The translations under genes and the position numbers were made by a program. The notes beneath the pieces were generated by a model. It ran no database searches. It saw only the letters and a list, made by a program, of their open reading frames with translations, and had not been told where the DNA came from. A stretch of DNA of 64,000 nucleotides, from assembly GCA_025356475.1 (NCBI GenBank), contig JANXSX010000068.1, forward strand, positions 18,027-82,026, in the 5' to 3' direction. The DNA comes from Isosphaeraceae bacterium. GTDB taxonomy: Bacteria; Planctomycetota; Planctomycetia; Isosphaerales; Isosphaeraceae. This document shows positions 9,823 to 18,739 of this stretch, in pieces (within the stretch, counting starts at the first letter, position 1; every line of letters begins with the position of its first letter).

Positions 9823-10674
9823 TCAGCGTCGGCGCGGCGCTGGGCTGGCGGCCGAGTCCGCGAGCGCTGTCGGTCTCCCAGGAGAAGCTCCTGGGCGGCG
9901 ACTCTCCTCGACAACTTTCGCGAATCGCTGTTTGGTTTCCGGGACTGCCTCGGACCGAGTGAGCGCGACTTGCTTGGCCCAATCGGGGTAGGTCTCGACC
10001 ATCCTACCCATCAGCGATATAAACCAACCGGCCTCACGGACTTGCTCTTCCAGCAGTTTCTCGATGATCGGTCGAATGGTCTTCGCGGCAGTCTTCCAAC
10101 CCTTGGAGTCGACCTTCACGAAAGCTTCGATGTCGTGCTTGACGTAGTTCTCACCGTTGACTTCCCGGTAGAATCCGGACCGAATGACCATCACAATCCG
10201 ACCTTGGAGCTGGACGTTTCCACGCGGGCCGTTGTAGTCAAGGTGGCCGAGCAGGACCGTCAAGTTTGGGGTACGGATCAGATATTCCCAACTCGCTGAG
10301 GCACCAGCGCCGTCGGTACCTTGGTAGAGACTGGAACTAACTTGACGAAGTCGTACAGGAGAGTCGCCCAGATCTTTCCAGAGCGCCAGGGTGATCGCGG
10401 GCTCATTGAGCAAGTTGAGATAAAGTTTTGAATGGCATGGGAAGGCATCAGAGTCTCCCTGCCTATGGAATGTCGCATCACGAATCGTTTCAGCGACACT
10501 GGCACGATGCTCGACCGCCACCTGGTCGAGCGGTATTACCGTGACGGGGTCGCGGGGTCGAGCCCCGAGTCCCGCCTGGGCTGTCGTTTCATTCGCAGGC
10601 AAAGGAGCGAGCGCCAGAGCGAACACGACAACCAGCCCAGTTGTCGGTCGGCGAAAGGCCGTCCATGAAGTCAT
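9823..10674 (-). CDS. Exported protein of unknown function
   Basis: The 283-residue product starts with a probable signal peptide (MTSWTAFRRPTTGLVVVFALALAPLPANETTAQA) when the ATG at 10674 is used; an upstream in-frame GTG/ATG option at 10731 adds a non-hydrophobic 19 residues and is less likely. The mature part has a globular domain with alternating beta segments (SWEYLIRTPNLTVLLGHLDY, VQLQGRIVMVIRSGFYREV) followed by an alpha-helical tail and an Arg/Pro/Ala-rich disordered C-terminus. I do not recognise the family; similar proteins seem to be planctomycete-specific but that is an impression, not a search result. It is convergent with the AsmA-like gene and divergent from the HEAT-repeat gene. 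Confidence 0.7.
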   Translation of the reverse strand: MTSWTAFRRPTTGLVVVFALALAPLPANETTAQAGLGARPRDPVTVIPLDQVAVEHRASVAETIRDATFHRQGDSDAFPCHSKLYLNLLNEPAITLALWKDLGDSPVRLRQVSSSLYQGTDGAGASASWEYLIRTPNLTVLLGHLDYNGPRGNVQLQGRIVMVIRSGFYREVNGENYVKHDIEAFVKVDSKGWKTAAKTIRPIIEKLLEEQVREAGWFISLMGRMVETYPDWAKQVALTRSEAVPETKQRFAKVVEESRRPGASPGRPTALADSAASPAPRRR

Positions 10675-10990
10675 AGGAATATATCCCCGAGTGCTCGGGC
10701 AAAGGGCCGCCGCCGACTCCGGGGACTCCATCCCCGCGCCGCGCCGTCGGGCCCTGTTACTCTTAGAAATCGGATCCTGAGTTCGAAATCCTGATCATCA
10801 GGGTGATTTTCTTTTGCTTTGGCAGCTAAGGCGCTCTGGGTAAAATCGCCGACAACCCCGGGAAATGATCTTGCCGATTTCTGGATTCCCCTTAAGATTC
10901 GAGACAGTTGGGACGACAGGCGAGACCTGCACCCCTAGCGATTGCTTTTCGCACGAATTCTCCTCGTTTTTGGTCCGCACGGAGGCAACC
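10675..10990. other. Intergenic region between divergent genes
   Basis: A 316-bp space between the divergent exported-protein gene and the HEAT-repeat gene. It must hold promoters for both. I see no convincing -35/-10 pair, no repeat and no small open frame with a ribosome-binding site, apart from GGAGG at 10981-10985 that serves the HEAT-repeat gene. Confidence 0.5.
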
Positions 10991-12169
10991 ATGACGACGG
11001 CTCGCAAGACAGGGCGCTGGATCGCCGCAGGTTTGGGCATTTGTATCGTGGCGGGCGTTGCAGTGGTCGCCTCGACGTCGCTTTTCCGAGGGTCACGGAC
11101 CAAGATCGCCGCGAATCCGGTTCTTGGTTCCACTATTGTCGAGTTGTCAGCGGCGGCCCGCCTTGGCAACAACGCGGCAGCGGAAGGGCTTCTCGCCAAG
11201 CTCGATCCCAAGAACCAAACCGAACCCTCGATCAGTGACACGGAGTCGGAGCAACTGGCCGAGGTCATTGGCTCGCTTCGCGCTGGGTTCTTGCAGTTCC
11301 AGCCCAAGTCGCGACTTGTCGCAATGGGAGTCACCGCCGCCATCCTCGACCGCTTCTCGAGCGCCAACGCGCCAGGAAACTGGGTAGATATTCTCGGTCC
11401 TGTCCACGACCTGCTGAATTCCGGTCTCGGCGATGGTGAGCCCGCAGTGCGAGCCGCAGCCCTGAGCGTGATCTCACGGTCGTGGGGCTGGGCCCCGAAT
11501 CGTTCACTCATCGCGATTGAGGAAGTGGTGCTCGCCGAGTGGAAGCAAGGCTTCCATACCGGTGTGGTCCGCCGCCTCGCCGACAAAAGTGAAGTCTCAA
11601 GAGCAGCGGCTGTCGCTTGTTTGGGGGCTCTCCCGGTGGATCGAGCCGCTGCTCCCGCCACGGCATATCTTGATGACTCTTCCCCGACGGTGCGCCGACA
11701 GGTCCTGAACTCGTTTGCAGGTCGTACCGGCATCCTGACCGAGGACGCGATTCTGGTTCGCACCAACGATTCCGAGCCCGATATCGCCCAGATGGCGGAG
11801 GTGATCCTACGCGGTCGCGGGCTCTCGGCGGAACAGATTGGGCTGGGCCGGATGATCGTAAACGCGAAGGCCGAGGTCCGACTCAGCGTGCTTGGGCTGC
11901 TGAAAGACCGCAACGACATCGACCCGATGACGTGGTTGCTTCAGCTCTCGCACGACAAGGAGGAGTCGATTCGGGCGAAAGTGATGCCCGAACTGGCAGC
12001 TCAACTTGATTCACCCGAGGCACGCAAACGACTCCGCGAGATGGCCGCCTCCGATAGCTCGGCGACGATTCGCGCCGCAGCCGCCAAGCTCGCTCCAGCA
12101 CCTGGTGACACCACGGCCTCACTGCCCCCCCTTCCCGGCTCGCCAAGCTTGAACCCCAAGGCAAACTAA
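10991..12169 (+). CDS. Membrane-anchored HEAT-repeat protein
   Basis: A 392-residue protein with one N-terminal membrane segment (about residues 9-30, GRWIAAGLGICIVAGVAVVAST) and then an alpha-solenoid built of HEAT-like repeats: pairs such as EPAVRAAALSVISRSWG, SRAAAVACLGALPVDRA, SPTVRRQVLNSFAG, KAEVRLSVLGLLKD and ATIRAAAAKLAP. Such proteins are scaffolds for protein contacts; no catalytic motif is present. The start at ATG 10991 is supported by GGAGG five bases upstream; the frame is open further up but that part lacks a start site of comparable quality. The C-terminus is Pro/Ser-rich. The gene ends just before a strong terminator hairpin. Confidence 0.8.
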   Translation: MTTARKTGRWIAAGLGICIVAGVAVVASTSLFRGSRTKIAANPVLGSTIVELSAAARLGNNAAAEGLLAKLDPKNQTEPSISDTESEQLAEVIGSLRAGFLQFQPKSRLVAMGVTAAILDRFSSANAPGNWVDILGPVHDLLNSGLGDGEPAVRAAALSVISRSWGWAPNRSLIAIEEVVLAEWKQGFHTGVVRRLADKSEVSRAAAVACLGALPVDRAAAPATAYLDDSSPTVRRQVLNSFAGRTGILTEDAILVRTNDSEPDIAQMAEVILRGRGLSAEQIGLGRMIVNAKAEVRLSVLGLLKDRNDIDPMTWLLQLSHDKEESIRAKVMPELAAQLDSPEARKRLREMAASDSSATIRAAAAKLAPAPGDTTASLPPLPGSPSLNPKAN

Positions 12170-12176
12170 TATCGAA

Positions 12177-12222
12177 AGACGACCCGTCCTCCCCGAAGAA
12201 GTCGGGAGGATGGGTCGATCTT
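12177..12222. terminator. Bidirectional terminator hairpin
   Basis: A 13-bp stem (12181-12193 pairs with 12204-12216, one G-T wobble) around a 10-base loop sits between two convergent genes, the HEAT-repeat gene and the amidohydrolase. Flanking AAGAC and GATCTT nearly extend the stem. Confidence 0.8.
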
Positions 12223-12230
12223 CAGATGCG

Positions 12231-13097
12231 TCACAAGCCGAATAAGGCTTTCGCATTGCCCTCGAAGACTCCTCCGTGAAACTCGGCTGGGATCAGTTCG
12301 CGGATGAAGTCCCGGTAAGGTGCCATCGGGGCCAATGGCCAGTCGCTGCCATAGAGGAACCGATCGGGACACTCTGTATAGTCGAAGGCCTTACGAACCG
12401 TGGCGATGACATCCTTCATCATTCCGTTCTTACGCAGTTTATCGAATTCGGCCGCGTCCCCAACGAGGAGTCCTGAGAGGTCGGTCCAAACGTTCTCGCG
12501 AATGCCCCTCTTGTTGTTTTTGTAAACGACCTCAGCGGCATCGACCAACCAGGGATTGCCGAAGTGGGCAAGTACGAAGTTGACGTCGGGATGATCGACT
12601 GCGATCTCGTCAACAAGCAGCGGATGAGCGTATTTGACTTTTGCCCTGTGTGAGTATGTATCACCCGTATGAAAAATGACGGGAATCTTATATTTGGCGG
12701 CAAGTTTGTAGTAGGGTAGGTACCCAGGCGCGTCTGGCCCGTAATGGACATAACCCAGGTAGGCTTTAAGAGCCTTGATCTTGCCGGTCTTGAGCACCTC
12801 CTCAACCCTGGCCAGATGGGGCTCTTCGCTCTGGGTAGGATCCGCAAGCCCAACAGGATGAATGCCGGAGATGAGTGTCGCGAGCCGGAGTGTCTGATTA
12901 ATGCCGAGTGGATCTCCCGTGTGTCCGATCCCTTTGGGCATCGCCAGGGCCTGGGTGGTCCCCGCCGCTTGCATTTCCGCTTTGATGGCTGCAGCGACTC
13001 GGTCGATCGGGTCCCCAAACGGCGTCCCATCGGGAGCCGGCTTCTCGAGAATCCCCGATAGGCCGGTGTTGGTCACATGGATATGGGTATCAATCAT
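12231..13097 (-). CDS. Amidohydrolase-2-type metal-dependent hydrolase
   Basis: A 288-residue TIM-barrel hydrolase of the amidohydrolase family (PF04909 type). Visible metal or active-site motifs are DTHIHV at the N-terminus, IFHTGDTY, FVLAHFGNPW and, near the C-terminus, FLYGSDWPL with the conserved Asp. Enzymes of this group hydrolyse or decarboxylate small cyclic or aromatic acids; substrate not predictable. ATG at 13097 follows AAGGTGATTAAC and is preferred to the GTG at 13106. It lies 45 bp downstream of the HisKA gene on the same strand, so it may be the last gene of the signalling cluster, but nothing links it to signalling in function. Confidence 0.85.
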   Translation of the reverse strand: MIDTHIHVTNTGLSGILEKPAPDGTPFGDPIDRVAAAIKAEMQAAGTTQALAMPKGIGHTGDPLGINQTLRLATLISGIHPVGLADPTQSEEPHLARVEEVLKTGKIKALKAYLGYVHYGPDAPGYLPYYKLAAKYKIPVIFHTGDTYSHRAKVKYAHPLLVDEIAVDHPDVNFVLAHFGNPWLVDAAEVVYKNNKRGIRENVWTDLSGLLVGDAAEFDKLRKNGMMKDVIATVRKAFDYTECPDRFLYGSDWPLAPMAPYRDFIRELIPAEFHGGVFEGNAKALFGL

Positions 13098-13142
13098 GTT
13101 AATCACCTTGTTTGGGAAAACCGGCCTGAACTTCCGATGCCT

Positions 13143-13565
13143 TTAGTCCAAGACCCGTTCACCCGAACCCGAGCCGAGCAGTTCGTTGATCGAATGCAGC
13201 AATTCCCAGGCTTCGTCTCGGATGATCGCGAGTTCGGTTATCGCTCCGATCGTCCCACCGTCGACCTCATCCATCCAGAGTTCACAATATCCAATGATAT
13301 GGTTTAAGGGAGTCGCCAATTCGTGGCGTGCCTCGGCACGAGTCGCAGGGTGTCCGTGCTCGGCTGTCGTGACTTGCAGGGCGGCTAACAGTCGGTCAAC
13401 CGACTGACAAACCCTTTGAAGATCGCTCTGCAGCTCCAGGCTGGTTGGGTCGGACTCAAGCTGAGCGAGGAGGGTCCGTGCCCGATGACACAATGCGCGG
13501 GCCGGACGCATCAAGTCGTGAGCTGCTTCGAGGGATATCGATTCTGGCGAGTCGTCGTTCCTCAT
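13143..13565 (-). CDS. Stand-alone HisKA (dimerisation/phosphoacceptor) protein
   Basis: A 140-residue protein with a histidine-kinase H-box (RHELATPLNHIIGYCELW, residues about 80-97) and flanking helices of the four-helix-bundle type, but with no HATPase catalytic domain: the frame ends at residue 140, shortly after the second helix. It therefore cannot autophosphorylate; it could act as a phosphotransfer module or as a docking partner for the adjacent receiver. Its ATG overlaps the stop of the response-regulator gene (ATGA), which implies translational coupling and a fixed ratio with that receiver. The product is acidic at its N-terminus and has no membrane segment. Confidence 0.75.
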   Translation of the reverse strand: MRNDDSPESISLEAAHDLMRPARALCHRARTLLAQLESDPTSLELQSDLQRVCQSVDRLLAALQVTTAEHGHPATRAEARHELATPLNHIIGYCELWMDEVDGGTIGAITELAIIRDEAWELLHSINELLGSGSGERVLD

Positions 13566-13942
13566 GGCTTAGGAGTCCCACCGCCGAGAAATCGCTCGAT
13601 CTTGCGGACCAGCCGCAGTAACTCGATCGGTTTGGTGTCATAGTCGTCGCACCCGGCGGCAATCGCCTGCTCGCGGTCGCCGGCCATTGCATGGGCCGTC
13701 AGAGCGATGACCGGAATCTTCCGAGTTATCGGGTTCGCCTTGATCTGCCGAGTCGCCTCCCAACCATCAAGCACAGGTAGCGACATATCCATCAGGATCA
13801 GGTCAGGTACCAGCTCCTCAGCAAGTTGGACCCCCGCTTGACCATCCTCCGCAACACGAACCACGTACCCCCGCCGTTCCAGACGTCGTGAGAGCATGTC
13901 GCGATTCATCTCATTATCCTCGACCAGAAGAATCGTGGGCAT
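13562..13942 (-). CDS. Single-domain response regulator (CheY-like)
   Basis: A 126-residue receiver with all key residues: acidic pair in VEDNEMN, phospho-Asp in LILMDMSLPVLDGWEATRQIK, the Thr in IALTAHAM and the Lys in DYDTKPIE. There is no output domain, so it probably relays phosphate or acts by protein contacts, as in DivK-type regulators. It lies 219 bp downstream of the hybrid kinase and overlaps the HisKA gene by four bases. AGGACC precedes the ATG at 13942. Confidence 0.9.
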   Translation of the reverse strand: MPTILLVEDNEMNRDMLSRRLERRGYVVRVAEDGQAGVQLAEELVPDLILMDMSLPVLDGWEATRQIKANPITRKIPVIALTAHAMAGDREQAIAAGCDDYDTKPIELLRLVRKIERFLGGGTPKP

Positions 13943-14161
13943 GGTCCTGGCCTCCCGTCTACCGGCTCACGAGACATGTAACTCTACTGTAACATTCCCG
14001 GCGAAGCTCATGATTCGTTGATTGTGTACCCACTTGCCCAAAATTGTTTGTAACGAACGGACCTCAAACTGTTGCCAACGGACATCCCCACATGGGAGTC
14101 ATACACCGGCAAAGCCTCGGCACCTGTGACTCCCCAATCGCCGATCCTATTGAGGCAATTC

Positions 14162-17100
14162 TCATCGGACTGAGGCTACGGGACCGGCGGGATGATGGAT
14201 CGCCATGGAGGCGACGAGATGTCCAAACTCCTCCATGGAAGATTTGCTTTGCTTCTTACCAGCTTCAAGAATCTTACCAATCGTTCCTGTGAGTCTTCGT
14301 CGATCGTCCGCGTCCAGATCCCGCGCTGTGACCACGATCATCGGGATCTTACGCCATTCCTCATTCGCTAGCAACGCTTCAACGAACGCGAATCCATGCA
14401 TCTCTGGCATCGAAAGATCCATCAGGATCAGATCTGGTTGAGATTGGATAATCCGATCGAGCGCAACTCGGCCGTTTTCGGCTTCATCCACAAGGTAACC
14501 CTCAGTCTCTAACATTTTCCTGCTCAAGGTCCGAGTCGTGCGATCATCCTGGACCACGAGAACCCGATTGGTCGGCGCGAGCTGGCGATACTTGCTCATG
14601 ACCTGTCGAAGCCGCTTGCGATCAATCGGCTTGGTCAGGAACTCCGCAGCCCCCATACTGAAGGCCATATTCCGGTGGTCCACGATGGTCATCATCACCA
14701 CGGGAATATCGGCAAGACCGGGGTCACTTTTCATCTCAGCGAGGACCGACCACCCATCCCCACCGGGCATCATCACATCAAGGGTCACGGCATCCGGTCG
14801 AAGCTCGCGAGCGAGCCGGATTCCCTCCTCCCCCGTCGTCGCGGTCGCGACTAGAAAACTCTCTCGCGCGAGAATTCTCCGCATGAGGTCATGGACGGTC
14901 ACGTCATCATCGATCACCAAGACGGTGCCCTTAGGGTTCGGGACTTCAGGAACGGGACCTGAGGCCAAGTCATCGACGTTCGGGTCAGTCACGAATGCCG
15001 GAATCTTGATCGTAAAGGTCGAGCCGACGCCGGGCTCGCTCGACATCGTGATATCTCCCCCCATCATCTGGCAGAACCGCCGGCTGATCACTAGACCGAG
15101 CCCAGTCCCCCCGAACTTGCGAGTGGTCGACGAGTCCGCTTGCGTGAATGCGCGGAAGAGATTCGACATCTGTGAGGCGTTGAGTCCCACACCGGTATCT
15201 CTGACCTCGAACGAGACCCAACTCCGCCCATCTCCGTCCTTATCCCTGCGAACCGTCAAGGCGATCTCGCCGTGTTCGGTGAATTTGAACGCGTTTGACA
15301 GCAGATTGAATAGACATTGGCGAAGCTTCATCAAATCGGCGCAGAGGCGGCCCACGCCTTGCTCAGGGAGAACAAGAGTGAGGACATTCTCATTCTTCTG
15401 AGACAAGGGCTGGATCAGCGAAACCACCTCCTCGCAAAGCTTCGCAGCATCGATGTCTTCAAGGAATAGGTCGACTTTCCCTGCTTCAATCTTTGCGAGG
15501 TCGAGCACCGAGTTGATCAGCTCCAATAGATGCGTACCTGCGATTTGAATCTTCTTGAGGTCGGGGATGAACTGGACTTGCCCCCCCTCCTCCGCCTCTT
15601 CCTGAAGCATCTCGGAATAACCAATCACGGCGTTCAATGGTGTTCGAAGCTCGTGGCTCATGTTAGCAAGGAACTGGCTCTTGGACCGGCTCGCCTCTTC
15701 GGCAGTCTCTTTAGCGGCCATTAGTTGAGCCCGCACTTGCTTACGCTCGGTAATATCCAGAAAGTTCACGACCGATCCAACAATCCGACCTTCATCGAAT
15801 AAAGGGTGCGCCGAGTACTCAACAGCAAATGGGGTTCCATCGGCTCGCCAGAAGACCTCATTATCAGAGTGTCGATTCTCCGCGATTGATAGGGCTTCCC
15901 AGATCGAAGACTCTCCCACCTGAGCGCGGTCATCGTCGGGACTACAAGAAATCAACGCATGCAGTTTTTTGCCGATCAACTCCGACTCGTGGCGATAGCC
16001 AAGCAGTTTCACACAGGCTGGATTACAGAAGGTGCAGACGCCATCGAGATCGATTGCATAAATTGCCTCGGCGGTGGCATTCAGCAAATATGCGACCTTC
16101 CGCTCCGTCTGAAGGAGCTGATCGGTCCGCGTCCGGACCTGATCTTCGATCGTGCCGTACAAGTGCTTGAGTTCGGCGGTCATGATATTAAACGCTTGCC
16201 CGAGCCGACCGATTTCTTCGGGGCCATCGACCTCGACGACGTGGGAGAGATCTCCCGTTGCGACTTCGTGAGCAACATTCGTCAGAAGGACAAGCGGCTT
16301 GGAGATCCACCTCGAAACGAGCGCGGAGGCGATGGTGGCAACCAATAAGATCAGGAGAACAATCCCGGCCACCATCTCGCGAAGTCGGATCACTGGCGCA
16401 AACGCTTCTCCAGGCTCAACCTTAACCACCATCCCCCACCGCATTGACGGAACATAGCGCCAGGCCGCGAGCACCTCATTCCCCTGGAAATCCGTTGTGA
16501 TCCCCGAGCCCTTTTGACCAGAAATCGCCTTCTGGGTTGCCGTCCCCCTGAGCGAGTCGGGGCCAACCTCGACTCCAAAACTCCCTTTCAAATTAAGTAC
16601 TGCCGGCTCAACTAGCCGAACTGCCTCCCCTTCTCGAGTAGCCACGATTGTCTGGCCAGTCTCTCCCAGACTAGTGATCTCGTGGATAATTCGGAGTAGA
16701 TCCTCGTTGCTCACGCGGAATGCCACGACACCAAGCATTTGGCCTTGGGAAAAAACAGGTGCGGCGATGAAGGCCGACGGAGCAGCTTCCTCTGGTAGAC
16801 AGGTCAGACCTCCGAGTTCGGTTTCCAACAGATTCCGAGCCTGGTCGAACACTCGCCCGAGATCGCTGGCCCTATGGCTCTCTTGCGCGAACGAGAGACC
16901 GAGCGGAACAGAATTCTTCATGGAGAAGAGGGCGACCCCATGCGTATCGAGTAAGAAGAGGTCGCAGTAGCCGAAGTCGCTGGTCATTCGCAATAACTCA
17001 TTGCGCGCGGTTCGGACCTCCTCCAGAAAGGTAGCATCGTCAAAGCCCCTCAGCGAAGCTGCGGAAAGACTCTGGAGAGTGCGACCAACATCGGCAGAAT

Positions 17101-17392
17101 GCGCAACTGCGATGACATTGCGACGCACCTCGCCCGCGTAGCGTTCAATCCGATCAACCTTCGCATCGGCGACGGCATTCAGGTTGATGGTCACTTCTCG
17201 TTGGATCGCTGTTTGGGCGACGATCAAGGTCAGACCGACGACGAATGCCATCGGTATCATCGTCGCAAGCAAGAACGCGATCATCAAACGGGAGGCGATC
17301 GATACTCGTCGACACGGACGCGGGGAACTTGGAAGCGATCCCTCAGCGATGTGACTGCTCCGGATCACGTTCACGGAGTTGGTCTGGCCCAT
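14162..17392 (-). CDS. Membrane hybrid histidine kinase (Cache-HAMP-PAS-HisKA-HATPase-REC-REC)
   Basis: A 1076-residue sensor kinase. Order of parts: a membrane segment (about residues 34-60), a large extracytoplasmic sensor region of Cache type (about 60-335), a second membrane segment ending in SALVSRWISKPL, HAMP (IGRLGQAFNIMTAELKHLY), PAS (AIYAIDLDGVCTFCNPACVKLLGY), HisKA with H-box MSHELRTPLNAVIGYSEML, HATPase with N-box LFNLLSNAFKFTEHG and G-boxes VRDTGVGL and GGTGLGLVISRRF, then two receivers: REC1 (VIDDDVT, LDVMMPGGDGW, FLTKPID) and REC2 (VQDDRTT, LMDLSMPEMHGF). The ATG at 17392 is preferred because GGGGGGAG lies directly upstream; the GTG at 17404 is within that site. The gene overlaps the end of the binding-protein gene by 22 bases, so the two are almost certainly one operon. 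No DNA-binding output is encoded nearby. Confidence 0.93.
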   Translation of the reverse strand: MGQTNSVNVIRSSHIAEGSLPSSPRPCRRVSIASRLMIAFLLATMIPMAFVVGLTLIVAQTAIQREVTINLNAVADAKVDRIERYAGEVRRNVIAVAHSADVGRTLQSLSAASLRGFDDATFLEEVRTARNELLRMTSDFGYCDLFLLDTHGVALFSMKNSVPLGLSFAQESHRASDLGRVFDQARNLLETELGGLTCLPEEAAPSAFIAAPVFSQGQMLGVVAFRVSNEDLLRIIHEITSLGETGQTIVATREGEAVRLVEPAVLNLKGSFGVEVGPDSLRGTATQKAISGQKGSGITTDFQGNEVLAAWRYVPSMRWGMVVKVEPGEAFAPVIRLREMVAGIVLLILLVATIASALVSRWISKPLVLLTNVAHEVATGDLSHVVEVDGPEEIGRLGQAFNIMTAELKHLYGTIEDQVRTRTDQLLQTERKVAYLLNATAEAIYAIDLDGVCTFCNPACVKLLGYRHESELIGKKLHALISCSPDDDRAQVGESSIWEALSIAENRHSDNEVFWRADGTPFAVEYSAHPLFDEGRIVGSVVNFLDITERKQVRAQLMAAKETAEEASRSKSQFLANMSHELRTPLNAVIGYSEMLQEEAEEGGQVQFIPDLKKIQIAGTHLLELINSVLDLAKIEAGKVDLFLEDIDAAKLCEEVVSLIQPLSQKNENVLTLVLPEQGVGRLCADLMKLRQCLFNLLSNAFKFTEHGEIALTVRRDKDGDGRSWVSFEVRDTGVGLNASQMSNLFRAFTQADSSTTRKFGGTGLGLVISRRFCQMMGGDITMSSEPGVGSTFTIKIPAFVTDPNVDDLASGPVPEVPNPKGTVLVIDDDVTVHDLMRRILARESFLVATATTGEEGIRLARELRPDAVTLDVMMPGGDGWSVLAEMKSDPGLADIPVVMMTIVDHRNMAFSMGAAEFLTKPIDRKRLRQVMSKYRQLAPTNRVLVVQDDRTTRTLSRKMLETEGYLVDEAENGRVALDRIIQSQPDLILMDLSMPEMHGFAFVEALLANEEWRKIPMIVVTARDLDADDRRRLTGTIGKILEAGKKQSKSSMEEFGHLVASMAIHHPAGPVASVR

Positions 17393-18624
17393 GCTCCCCC
17401 CCACTTCGCTTGAAGCCCGACCACGGTGTCATCCCACGCCGCTCGAGAACGGAAGCAGGGGTAAGGAGTGGGACGAATCGGTCCTGGAGATGACCAGACC
17501 ACCTGGACTTGGCCATCAGAACCAAGTCTGCCTATCCGTGCAGTCTTCCAAGCATGCTGGGTCTCGGGATCGATACATACAACACCTCCGGGAGCATCGA
17601 CGCTCTGGCGACCGATCACCTTTCGGACCGAGGTCGGGTCGAACGATCTTGCGTCTTCGACTCCCTGCGCCCAGAGGTAGACACCGATATAAGCGGATTC
17701 AATCGGGTCGGAAGGCTGTCGAGTGGAGCCGTAGCGGGCCCGGAATCGGGCGATGAACTGCTGATTGACCTCGCCGGGTAACGATGAAAAATAACTACCT
17801 ACAACGTAGTCGCCGCCAGCCACGGGCGGATCGGGGTTGAGTAGCTCCTGTTCCGTCACACGGAACGAAACCGTAGGAACCACTTCTGACGAGAGATCAG
17901 ACGCGCGTAGTTCGCGGAAGAACGTAAGATTGGAATTGCCCGTGAGGGTATTCAAGATGACGTCAGGCTTCATCTGACGAATGAACCCAACAACGGCCTG
18001 AAAATCCCGGCTATCGAGTGGGAGATCGTGCTCGCCGACAATGGTGCCACCCAAACTCCCGATCCCATCTCGCGCGATTTGACCTGCAATCCTGGAAAAG
18101 GCATCGTCGGAACCCACGATGAAAAAGCGATTCCCCAGATTCGAGACGCACCAGGAGAGGGCTGGGATGATTTGCTGATTGGGCGTGGCCCCCAAGTAAA
18201 CAATATTGGGTGACTCTTCCAGGCCCTCGTACGGGACGGGGTAAAACAGCAAGCCACCCAGCCGCTCCAGACTCGGTCGTACACTGCGCCGGCTGCCTGA
18301 GGTCCAGCAACCGAATAAGACACTCGTCCGCTCTTGGATCATCAAACGCTCCGCTTCAAGTCTATAAGACTTGCCGTCGGAACAGCCATCGGCGACGATC
18401 GGTCGTACTTGGCGGCCGAGCACGCCTCCCTGAGCGTTGATTTCCTCAATGGCGAGCAGCGTCGCGTCGACCGCCAACCGTTCCGTGACGGACATTGTCC
18501 CTGAGAACGAGTGAAGGATTCCGACCTTGATCGGGGACTTGACAGCATTCGGATCCAGGGTCAGGCCTAACAGAGCCAAGCCGACCAGACAGACCGCGAT
18601 CCCGACTACGATCCGCGTCATCAT
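17371..18624 (-). CDS. UrtA/AmiC-type periplasmic substrate-binding protein
   Basis: A 417-residue periplasmic binding protein of the type I fold used by urea and amide systems. Hallmarks: IKVGILHSFSGTMSVTE near residue 33, LLAIEEINAQGGVLGR, LFGCWTSGSRRSV, LLFYPVPYEGLEESPNIVY, ATPNQQIIPALSW, FFIVGSDDAF and DVILNTLTGNSNLTFF. The N-terminus has one hydrophobic stretch (IVVGIAVCLVGLALLGL) serving as signal peptide or anchor; there is no clear lipobox. In UrtA systems the ligand goes to an ABC transporter, yet no permease or ATPase gene is present; the overlapping downstream gene is a hybrid kinase. The simple reading is that this protein senses a urea/amide-like or amino-acid-like ligand for the kinase. 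GGGAGGG lies upstream of ATG 18624. Confidence 0.88.
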   Translation of the reverse strand: MMTRIVVGIAVCLVGLALLGLTLDPNAVKSPIKVGILHSFSGTMSVTERLAVDATLLAIEEINAQGGVLGRQVRPIVADGCSDGKSYRLEAERLMIQERTSVLFGCWTSGSRRSVRPSLERLGGLLFYPVPYEGLEESPNIVYLGATPNQQIIPALSWCVSNLGNRFFIVGSDDAFSRIAGQIARDGIGSLGGTIVGEHDLPLDSRDFQAVVGFIRQMKPDVILNTLTGNSNLTFFRELRASDLSSEVVPTVSFRVTEQELLNPDPPVAGGDYVVGSYFSSLPGEVNQQFIARFRARYGSTRQPSDPIESAYIGVYLWAQGVEDARSFDPTSVRKVIGRQSVDAPGGVVCIDPETQHAWKTARIGRLGSDGQVQVVWSSPGPIRPTPYPCFRSRAAWDDTVVGLQAKWGGAWARPTP

Positions 18625-18739
18625 CGACGTGACCCTCCCATGCCATCAAGCGGCGGGGCTGTGCGCCTCCCCTTGCACGAAAGTCTAGGACGTCATTTCA
18701 CGCAGTTGATAATTTTGGACGAACACCCAGGAAGTCTTC

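Noticed and set aside
10760..10800. Possible tRNA T-loop (GTTCGAAATCC)
   Set aside because: No acceptor stem or anticodon arm can be formed around it; no tRNA was found anywhere in the window.
10798..11919. 373-codon open frame antisense to the HEAT-repeat gene
   Set aside because: It mirrors the codon structure of the plus-strand gene, has a Ser/Arg/Ala-rich composition typical of a shadow frame and no ribosome-binding site; the plus-strand frame has membrane anchor and repeats.
14162..18624. Urea ABC transporter operon
   Set aside because: Only the binding protein is present; no UrtB-E type permease or ATPase genes follow, so transport is not supported.
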